DNA of 32,159 bases from Thermoplasmatota archaeon (GTDB lineage Archaea; Thermoplasmatota; Thermoplasmata; Thermoplasmatales; Thermoplasmataceae). Below the pieces are notes generated by a model that saw nothing but the letters and a program-made list of their open reading frames with translations, was not told the DNA's origin and searched no databases. Shown piece after piece: positions 18,352 to 26,023 of the stretch (positions are counted from its first letter, which is position 1; each line of letters opens with the position of its first letter). The DNA is taken from positions 1 through 32,159 of the forward strand of contig JAMCUV010000113.1 of the NCBI GenBank assembly GCA_023379345.1, in the 5' to 3' direction. Both the position numbers and the translations under genes were made by a program.

Positions 18352-18645
18352 ATGGGAAGGAATTATCCGGTTAAGAAAGGAATTAAGCTCTCACCCGAGT
18401 ATATATTGGAAAAGGCAACAGAAACAGCCCAGAACGTGAAAATGTCCGGAGACCATGTTATGTGCACTATTCCGGGCATAAAATCCATAGACATGTGGGT
18501 CGGCGGCAAGGAACTTATGGTGGAAACCGTCAACGATGAAAAACCACCGGATCCCATGGAAACAGTACGGATATATAACAAGCTCATAGAGAATATAACT
18601 GGGCTGTCGTCAAAAGAAAGAAAAAAGAAAATGTCTAAAATTTAG
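18352..18645 (+). CDS. Conserved small protein, DUF5611-like
   Basis: 97 aa, 10 nt after the TIM-barrel gene; resembles small conserved Thermoplasmata proteins annotated DUF5611 (family recalled, not searched). Confidence 0.6.
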   Translation: MGRNYPVKKGIKLSPEYILEKATETAQNVKMSGDHVMCTIPGIKSIDMWVGGKELMVETVNDEKPPDPMETVRIYNKLIENITGLSSKERKKKMSKI

Positions 18646-18648
18646 ATC

Positions 18649-18668
18649 TAACCTTGCAAAAAAGGTTA
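18649..18668. terminator. Hairpin (taacctt-gcaaaa-aaggtta) between convergent genes, candidate bidirectional terminator
   Basis: Perfect 7-bp stem read directly, overlapping the HTa stop codon. Confidence 0.4.
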
Positions 18669-18938
18669 CTTGTACTTTATTTTGCTTGAGGCTCTGAAGA
18701 CAAATTTCTTTTTGGATGGAACCTCTATTATTTTTCTGGTCTGTGGGTTCCTTGCCTTTCTAGCCTGCTGGGTTTTCCTCTCGAAGATGCCAAAGCCTGC
18801 CAGGTTAATCTTGGTGTTTGACCTGTCGGCCTCAGAGACAACGGTGTCCAGGAAGGTCTTGATCACATTTCTCGCAACCTTCTGTGTCGTGTTGGTCTTC
18901 TTAGCAACTGTCTTAGAGAGCTCACTTATTCCTACCAT
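18666..18938 (-). CDS. HU/IHF family histone-like DNA-binding protein (Thermoplasma HTa type)
   Basis: 90 aa; MVGISELSKTVAKKTNTTQKVARNVIKTFLDTVVSEADRSNTKINLAGFGIFERKTQQARKARNPQTRKIIEVPSKKKFVFRASSKIK, the full HU fold signature. Confidence 0.93.
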   Translation of the reverse strand: MVGISELSKTVAKKTNTTQKVARNVIKTFLDTVVSEADRSNTKINLAGFGIFERKTQQARKARNPQTRKIIEVPSKKKFVFRASSKIKYK

Positions 18939-19239
18939 GTCATCCCTCCAGTAAGATAATATAATTGGTTATATTAAAATATTTGTGTTGTGTTTTTTCT
19001 GGAAATCCGAAACTATGGGGTCGTGAGCTATATCAAAATTATAATAAATATAATTGAATTTTATAAAGCCTATTTTAAATATTTCAATGTTTCCATGATT
19101 AGCTTTGCCAGCCGCTTTTTCACACCGACATGACACTTGTCTGACCATTAATCCGGCAAAAAATCATGCGTTTACGAGATCCAAAAAATGTTGGAGTATG
19201 CATCCATACTTCTATATTACCCAATCTGCACATAAATTG

Positions 19240-20463
19240 TTATGAATCATTCCCTTCTGCCGCTACACCAGGTGCAGGGATGATCTTTCCGAGCAATCTG
19301 GATATGATTGCCATAAGGAAGCACATTCCCGCAATAATTCCCCACAGGAGAAGAGGAGTTCCGTGAAATAATTCAAGAAGGCCCGTTCCAAGGAATGGCG
19401 ATAGCGGGAATATGAAGCTGAATACCGCTGAACTGAATCCAAAATATCTCCCCCTCATTTCCTCAGGGGCCAGCCGTGAAATGAATACCTGGGAAAACTG
19501 GGCGGTCATGTTCTCACCCACAGTGAGCATGACAACATTGAGAACAAGAAGCGCAAAGGCACCAGTCAGGCCAAAGACTATATCGGAGAGTGCATAGAGG
19601 ATTAGCCCCATTGAATAGGCAGTTACCTCTCCAAATCTCTTGCCAAGTGAGTTTATCCTGAACTGAAGAAGTATTACAATAATGGTGTTAACGGCATAAA
19701 GGCCCGTTATGAGGAAAGTGCTGTAATGGTATCTGGAGGTCAGGTAGAGCGGAAGCATGGGGCTCTCATACATGTTTGATACCAGCGCTGAAAGAGCCAG
19801 AATCATTGAAACCACAAAAAGAATCCTGACATTGCTGATCCTGTTCTTACGTTCATGCTTTGCTGCCTTTCTACCGTCACCGTGAAAAGTTTCCGGTATG
19901 TACCTGAAAACTATGAAGACTTCGGCAACCGATCCTATTATTGGCGCGATGAAATAGAGCGAGGGGCTGACCAGTGAGGTAAGGCCGGATAATATCAGTC
20001 CAATTCCTATTCCCGCATTGGAAAACACCCGTACTGTGCTGAAAAACCCAACCCTTGCAGATTCGGTGGAGAGGTCCGTGAGTATTGCGTTGTAGAGGTT
20101 ATACTGAATCTGGCTGAGGATTGTTGTGGATACCATGGCAGCAAATAGCATGAATATGGGGAGATTCATCCATACACATACAAAGAGACCTACAAACGCA
20201 AAGGTGAGAATTGCTGGCAGCACTATGGCAAGTTTCCTCCTGCCGTGAATATCCATATGTTTTCCAAGTACGAGGGAAAACGGAACGGTTATGACCGACT
20301 GGAGAAGGAAGAAAATCCCGATGTCTATGTAACTGAGCCTTCGAGACTGTAGCAGGTATATCGAAAGGAGTATCCACAGCGGGTATCTGGTGAAACCCCG
20401 GATGAGATCGGCGAAGGATATGGCAAGGAGAGATCTTGGCATAGGTGATTTACTGTTCCGCAT
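19240..20463 (-). CDS. MFS family transporter
   Basis: 407 aa, about 12 TM segments; SLVLGKHMDIHGRRKLAIVLP matches the MFS loop 2-3 motif. Confidence 0.85.
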   Translation of the reverse strand: MRNSKSPMPRSLLAISFADLIRGFTRYPLWILLSIYLLQSRRLSYIDIGIFFLLQSVITVPFSLVLGKHMDIHGRRKLAIVLPAILTFAFVGLFVCVWMNLPIFMLFAAMVSTTILSQIQYNLYNAILTDLSTESARVGFFSTVRVFSNAGIGIGLILSGLTSLVSPSLYFIAPIIGSVAEVFIVFRYIPETFHGDGRKAAKHERKNRISNVRILFVVSMILALSALVSNMYESPMLPLYLTSRYHYSTFLITGLYAVNTIIVILLQFRINSLGKRFGEVTAYSMGLILYALSDIVFGLTGAFALLVLNVVMLTVGENMTAQFSQVFISRLAPEEMRGRYFGFSSAVFSFIFPLSPFLGTGLLELFHGTPLLLWGIIAGMCFLMAIISRLLGKIIPAPGVAAEGNDS

Positions 20464-20665
20464 GCTAAAGCGTTCCTTATTGTATAAGCAGTATTATTTG
20501 CTTTCTTCCTGATATTACTGACGGCTGCTCAGTGATGCTGGCATTTCCACCTTTGGCAATTCTTTATTCTATGGGGCATAAAACCATCACTCAACCTTAC
20601 CCTTCATCCTCCACTTGGGAAAAAGCCCTTAACCGTCCAGTATGGTTTGTCCCGACGGGTAGTGG

Positions 20666-20685
20666 AACACATGCTCGCATATGTT
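20666..20685. repeat. Near-perfect inverted repeat aacacatgc-tc-gcatatgtt upstream of speE
   Basis: 8 of 9 positions pair; overlaps the start of a TATA-like gttaaata element. Confidence 0.45.
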
Positions 20686-20711
20686 AAATAGAAACTTCGC
20701 ATTGAAGAGGC

Positions 20712-21536
20712 GTGAAACTGATAGAAAACTGGTTCTCGGAAAGGTATTCAGACAATCTGCAACTCTCATTCAGGGTTCAGGATCAACTGCTCTCGGTAAG
20801 GACGGATTATCAGAGGATCGATGTTTTTGAAACCTATGATTTTGGGAAACTGCTTACAATTGATGGAACGGTGCAACTGACGGAAAGGGATGAATTTGTC
20901 TACCACGAGATGATAACAATGGTGCCTTACTATCTGGCTTCTCGGAAGCCTCAAAAGGCATTGATCATCGGCGGCGGAGATGGAGGCACTGCCGGGCAAC
21001 TCCTTAAACTGGGATTCCAGAATGTTGTCAATGTGGAGATAGACACACAGGTGGTGGAGGTATCAAAGAAATATTTCCCCGATCTTTATAGATCACTGAC
21101 CGACAGGAAAGTGGAGCTTATCATTGATGATGGCGTGAAGTACATAAGGAAGACAGACCGAAAATTTGACCTGGTCATAGTGGATTCCACAGACCCTGTT
21201 GGTCCTGCGGAAGGCCTTTTCATGAAGGACTTCTACGCTTCAATAAAGAATATTCTGACCGACAGCGGTATCGTGGTGACCCAGTCAGGTTCTCCATTCT
21301 ACCAGCCAAAGGCACTCCAGATGGCACATTCCGGCATGAGTGAGGTTTTTGGATATGTCAGGACATACACTGCCTTTATTCCTACCTACCCGAGCGGATT
21401 CTGGTCATTTACCATGGGGTCTGATTATGACTGCAAGGGGCGCCTCGAGAACATAAATCCTGGGAAGTACTTCAATTCCGATGTTCTCAGAGGGTCATTT
21501 TCACTGCCAGAATTTGTAAAAGAACTTATCAAATAA
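20712..21536 (+). CDS. speE: Spermidine synthase (polyamine aminopropyltransferase)
   Basis: 274 aa, GTG start; [54 protein letters not shown]. Confidence 0.93.
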   Translation: MKLIENWFSERYSDNLQLSFRVQDQLLSVRTDYQRIDVFETYDFGKLLTIDGTVQLTERDEFVYHEMITMVPYYLASRKPQKALIIGGGDGGTAGQLLKLGFQNVVNVEIDTQVVEVSKKYFPDLYRSLTDRKVELIIDDGVKYIRKTDRKFDLVIVDSTDPVGPAEGLFMKDFYASIKNILTDSGIVVTQSGSPFYQPKALQMAHSGMSEVFGYVRTYTAFIPTYPSGFWSFTMGSDYDCKGRLENINPGKYFNSDVLRGSFSLPEFVKELIK

Positions 21537-21739
21537 GCTCCCTTGCAGACCACCGACATAAAATTCCCAAATATTCTTTTCATTAGGTCCTAAAATCCAA
21601 TATGAATTTGCCGACTATTTTCTGCTAGACCTTAATTATCATCTGGAAATCGTAATGAGTTCATGCATGGACTTATGGGCTTGCTTTTAACATTATACCC
21701 AACAGCCTGTTGCGTTCCTGTTACAATATGGCGAAATGA

Positions 21740-22135
21740 CTACCTGATCTTCCATTTCTCCATTGCCTGGTTGAGCTGCTGGCCGTATCTTGGCCCCAGG
21801 TCCCTGGCAAGCTTCTGAAGTTCTTTTATATTCTTGACAAAGGTATATTTGCTGTCGCTGGAGATAAGGTCCTCAAAACGCTTGGTCTGCGTTGCAATCT
21901 TTAAAGACAGGTAAAAGAAAGTGGATGCCACAACCAGGCTCACAGCAAAAATCCAGTATTCCCAGTTGCCGGTGGAAAGTAGGGAAAGCCCTGATTTTAT
22001 GATGGCATCATTCCTGGTAACAAGGTCATTCACAGTGATAACCAGAAACACAACGCCAATGGCGAACAGGACAACATAAAAGTAAAACTGGTAATCCTTC
22101 CAAGTATCTTGCATGCAGTTCATCAAATGGAACAT
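21740..22135 (-). CDS. Small membrane protein of unknown function (possibly DUF3198-like)
   Basis: 131 aa with two TM segments and conserved-looking soluble tail (ELQKLARDLGPRYGQQLNQAMEKWKIR); start may be at 22114. Family assignment is recall only. Confidence 0.6.
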   Translation of the reverse strand: MFHLMNCMQDTWKDYQFYFYVVLFAIGVVFLVITVNDLVTRNDAIIKSGLSLLSTGNWEYWIFAVSLVVASTFFYLSLKIATQTKRFEDLISSDSKYTFVKNIKELQKLARDLGPRYGQQLNQAMEKWKIR

Positions 22136-22172
22136 TATTATATAATTTCATGCACGGTATTTGCCAAGCAGA

Positions 22173-22739
22173 TCAATCGCTTATGGAATCAAAATGTCCG
22201 GATTCCTTCAGGAATTCCATGAAGGAGGTTACAGCTCTTCGTCTGTGCGATATTGAATTCTTTGCGGACTCAGGAAGCTGGCCGAGAGTCTGAGATTCAC
22301 CTTCAGGAATGAATATGGGATCGTACCCGAATCCACCTTTTCCCGCAATTTCCAGAGCAATTGAGCCGTCAAGGCGGCCGGAAAACTGGTGGAATTCCGT
22401 GCCATCGTAAAATGTTATGACCGTGAGGAAGAAAGCGCTCCGGCTTGAGCTGTCCATGAGCCGCAGAATCCCGGGATTGCCTATGGTATCCTGCACATAA
22501 GAGGAGTAAGGTCCAGGGAAACCGTTCAGGGCAGCAATATAGAGGCCCGTATCCTCAAGAAAGAATTCTTCCCCAAGAAGCGGCGCCAGTTTCTTTGCGC
22601 TATCAAGGGATATCTCTTCTGTGGTATCAGCCTGTATTTCCTGGTACTTCATCTTCCTCCACTGGACTCTGAACCCGCCAGTCTGCATTATGCTGCTTAT
22701 CTCATTGTACTTGTGCTGGTTGCTTGTGACAAAAATCAA
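22173..22739 (-). CDS. XTP/dITP pyrophosphatase (HAM1/RdgB family)
   Basis: MIFVTSNQHKYNEISSIM; FFLEDTGLYIAALNGFPGPYSSYV; GGFGYDPIFIPEG; NSISHRRRA. Confidence 0.92.
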   Translation of the reverse strand: MIFVTSNQHKYNEISSIMQTGGFRVQWRKMKYQEIQADTTEEISLDSAKKLAPLLGEEFFLEDTGLYIAALNGFPGPYSSYVQDTIGNPGILRLMDSSSRSAFFLTVITFYDGTEFHQFSGRLDGSIALEIAGKGGFGYDPIFIPEGESQTLGQLPESAKNSISHRRRAVTSFMEFLKESGHFDSISD

Positions 22740-24334
22740 ACATATCTCCTCCTTTTCTCAAGGTCCCGGAAGCTTTCCATTATTTCCGGGAATATATCAA
22801 TGCCATCCTGGTATCTATCCATAAACTTCTTGAAATATGCATCGGAATCCGGGACATGGGATCTCAGTGATTCCATGAACAGGTAAAGATCTACAGCCAT
22901 GTCTTCCGGCCTGGCGTCAGTTTTTCCAAGGCTTGCGTCCAGAATGTACGGGGTGGAATCGCTCTTCATTATTATATTGCCGGCAGTGAAATCACCATGG
23001 GAAAGACCTCCGGTGTGCATCCTGGCTGCGGCTTCAGCTATGGATTCCATGGTATTGATGGCTCCGTGCATCAGAAGCCTCTCCCTGAGAAGTATGCCCT
23101 CCACGTACTCATAAACAATCAGGGATGCAGGAAAGTCAATATCGTATATTATGGGCACAGCTATTCCAAGATCCTTAAGGCGCATCATTATGGTCGCCTC
23201 ATTTCTCATTCGGCTCAATCGGATCTGCGAATCAAGTTCATGATTCCTGTAACTCTTGGGGATCCTGTGCTTGAAGACAGCCTTCCTGCCCATGTAATCG
23301 CCTATCTCAATGCGTGATTCTGCACCCATGTTGGTGCGGTGCAGTTCCACCGAAGGCTTTATCCATGGAGCATCAACCTGGTCTATCCTGAACCTCTGAT
23401 CAACTGTGGAATTCTCAAGGCTGGTGGAATAGCCATTAAGAAACATCAGCATTCCAGCCTGGGCAATCATTGCCCCATTGTCCATGCAGTACTGGCTGTC
23501 GGTTAGAAATGCTTTGATCCCAAGATCCTTTGTCAGTTCCTCTATCATATCCCTCAATCGCAGGTTTCGTGCAACGCCTCCGGCAAGTAGAATCTCCTGC
23601 TTGTCGGTCTGGTAGAGGCCTCTTTCAAGGACCTCGACGAGCATTGCAAATGCATGTTCCTGTATGCTGAATGATACATTCTCAGGAGATTCCCCATCCT
23701 TGAGGTAATGCAAAGCCGCAGTATACATTCCCGAGAATGATGTGTCCATCCCCTTAACTGAATATGGAAGTGTGAGGAGCCTGCTGCCGTTAAGGGCAAG
23801 CCTCTCTATGGCAGGTCCGCCCGGAAAGGGATGCCCCATGTCCCTTGCAATTTTGTCAAGCAGGTTGCCAAGCCCGATATCCATTGTTTCACCAAGTACC
23901 CTGTATCTTCCATTCACATGGGCAATTATCTGGGTATTTCCGCCTGAAACGTACAGCAGCATGGGATCTACAGATCCGGTAAGTTTTCGGCCAATCTCCA
24001 CGTGGCCCAGGGGATGGTTCACCCCCATGATGGGTTTGCCCGATTTTATGGCAAGTGTTCTCGCAGCGGTCGCCGCAATCCTGAGGCATGGCCCCAGCCC
24101 GGGGCCTCTTGAATAGGCAATAAGATCAAGATCCTTCAGGGATAGGCCGGACCTGTAAAGAGCTTCGGAGATGACTTCCGAAACATGCTCCGCATGATGG
24201 ATGGCGGCTTCCCTTGGATGTATCCCCCCATTGGGATTCTTATAGGTTCTTGAAGAATTAGCAAGTATTCCATTCTGGTCAACAATGCCACAGCTTATGG
24301 TGTGGGCGGTTCCTTCAATTCCGAGAACAATCAT
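22736..24334 (-). CDS. Fused Kae1-Bud32 (tRNA threonylcarbamoyladenosine biosynthesis protein plus KEOPS kinase)
   Basis: MIVLGIEGTAHTISCGIVD..., NHPLGHVEIGR, LLYVSGGNTQIIAH, GVARNLRLRDM; C-terminal kinase GAESRIE...HGDFTAGNIIM...ILDASLGK. Start moved to 24334; ATGA overlap with the XTPase gene. Confidence 0.92.
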   Translation of the reverse strand: MIVLGIEGTAHTISCGIVDQNGILANSSRTYKNPNGGIHPREAAIHHAEHVSEVISEALYRSGLSLKDLDLIAYSRGPGLGPCLRIAATAARTLAIKSGKPIMGVNHPLGHVEIGRKLTGSVDPMLLYVSGGNTQIIAHVNGRYRVLGETMDIGLGNLLDKIARDMGHPFPGGPAIERLALNGSRLLTLPYSVKGMDTSFSGMYTAALHYLKDGESPENVSFSIQEHAFAMLVEVLERGLYQTDKQEILLAGGVARNLRLRDMIEELTKDLGIKAFLTDSQYCMDNGAMIAQAGMLMFLNGYSTSLENSTVDQRFRIDQVDAPWIKPSVELHRTNMGAESRIEIGDYMGRKAVFKHRIPKSYRNHELDSQIRLSRMRNEATIMMRLKDLGIAVPIIYDIDFPASLIVYEYVEGILLRERLLMHGAINTMESIAEAAARMHTGGLSHGDFTAGNIIMKSDSTPYILDASLGKTDARPEDMAVDLYLFMESLRSHVPDSDAYFKKFMDRYQDGIDIFPEIMESFRDLEKRRRYV

Positions 24335-24487
24335 CCTTCCTGCGGGAATTTTCTCCTGAGTAATGAGGTTTCGCAAAAAATGTGTCTGTTTCTTCCAGCG
24401 ACGTGGACAATGCAGAAACTACCTACGGAAAATGTGAATCATGCCTGTGTTAACATTAAGAGTTTGTCGAAAGCTGCAAAAGTCAGC

Positions 24488-24501
24488 CCCTCATATGAGG
24501 G
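24488..24501. repeat. Perfect 14-bp palindrome CCCTCATATGAGGG
   Basis: Read directly; about 60 bp upstream of the NuoF-like gene start. Confidence 0.55.
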
Positions 24502-24559
24502 CAGAACTCCCTAAAATGTTAAGTTATCTCTTTAAGTAGGGATCCTTGTATTTATATAG

Positions 24560-26023
24560 ATGATGCGCGCGCAAACCAGATCTAACCAGGAGCTAAAATC
24601 ATTCTACACGCTGAATAATGGGCTATCCGAGAAAGCAAAATGTTCCGGCACAGCATGCTTTGTTGCAGACAAATCCATGGGAATCCCACTTCCCCATCAG
24701 GGCAGCGGGCATGGGAGAATCTACTGCCTTGGCAAGTGTTTCAGGGCACCAGCCTCAACAGAGGATTCTGGCGTTCCCAGGATTGCAAATTTCTCAAGGA
24801 AATCTGTTGTGGTGGAACCTCTCATGAACCATCCTTACCAATCTCTTGAACAATATATCCATGAAAACGGGATGTCTGCCTTGAAGGCTGCCCTATCAAT
24901 GGGCCAGGATTCGGTCATCAGCGAGATTGAGAAATCAGGCCTGAGGGGTAGAGGTGGTGCCGGTTTTCCCACAGGGATAAAATGGAGATCAGTGGCAAGG
25001 GAGAAGGCCGACACAAAGCATGTGGTGATGAACGGCGATGAAGGCGATCCAGGTTCCTATATTGACAGGTTCCTGATGGAATACAACCCATATGCCCTGA
25101 TTGAATCCATGATAATCTGCGGTTATGCGGTTGGTGCCTCGACCGGATATGCGTATATCCGGGCCGAATATCCTGAAGCAATCAGAAAATTTGTTAATGC
25201 CGCAAGGGAGATGGAATCAAGTGGATTTCTGGGCAAGGATGTGATGAGATCCGGATTTCATTTTGATCTCACAGTGGTACCTGGAAAGGGCAGCTACATA
25301 TGCGGTGAGGAAACTGCACTGATGAGATCAATAGAGGGCCAGAGGCCGGAAGTTTCTGTCAGGCCGCCATATCCCACCGAGAAAGGCCTGTTCGGAAACC
25401 CGACGGTCATAAATAACGTTGAGACACTGGCAAATATTCCATGGATAATCCGGAATGGACACGATGCATACAGCGAGCTTGGTTACGGAAAGAGCAGGGG
25501 AACCAAGCTTCTATCCCTCAACTCGCTCTTCGTGAATCCAGGAATTTACGAGGTGGAATTCGGCACTCCGCTGGACACCATATTCTATGATATCGGTGGT
25601 GGCATGAAACACGGTTCCATCAAGGGCGTGATGCTTGGCGGCCCACTTTCTGGAATAATGGTTCCGGCTGAGTTCAAGACACGACTCGACTATGAGGAGA
25701 TAAGGAAAACCGGAGCATCCCTGGGCCATGGTGGAATAATTGCCTTCGATGAATCCACGGGAATTGGCGATCTCCTTGAACACGTTGCAACATTTGCCGC
25801 GGAGGAATCCTGTGGAAAGTGCACTCCATGCCGCCTTGGAACCGCCGAACTGAGCCGCATGTTCCGAAAAGATTCCAATGGCAGCCTGGATTACGCAAGG
25901 TTCCAAAGTGATGTGGAATCTCTTGCCAATGGAAGCCTGTGCGGCCTTGGAACTGGAATGGCAGAATTTGCAAGAAGTGCTGAAATGAAGTTCAGTCAGG
26001 AGGTGAGATTATGTTTCATGTAA
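24560..26023 (+). CDS. NuoF-like flavoprotein (NADH:acceptor / formate dehydrogenase beta-type) with N-terminal compact NuoE-like 2Fe-2S module
   Basis: 487 aa; CSGTAC...CLGKC N-terminal; SGLRGRGGAGFPTGIKW, NGDEGDPGSYIDR, CGEETALMRSIEG, ESCGKCTPCRLG. Confidence 0.9.
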   Translation: MMRAQTRSNQELKSFYTLNNGLSEKAKCSGTACFVADKSMGIPLPHQGSGHGRIYCLGKCFRAPASTEDSGVPRIANFSRKSVVVEPLMNHPYQSLEQYIHENGMSALKAALSMGQDSVISEIEKSGLRGRGGAGFPTGIKWRSVAREKADTKHVVMNGDEGDPGSYIDRFLMEYNPYALIESMIICGYAVGASTGYAYIRAEYPEAIRKFVNAAREMESSGFLGKDVMRSGFHFDLTVVPGKGSYICGEETALMRSIEGQRPEVSVRPPYPTEKGLFGNPTVINNVETLANIPWIIRNGHDAYSELGYGKSRGTKLLSLNSLFVNPGIYEVEFGTPLDTIFYDIGGGMKHGSIKGVMLGGPLSGIMVPAEFKTRLDYEEIRKTGASLGHGGIIAFDESTGIGDLLEHVATFAAEESCGKCTPCRLGTAELSRMFRKDSNGSLDYARFQSDVESLANGSLCGLGTGMAEFARSAEMKFSQEVRLCFM

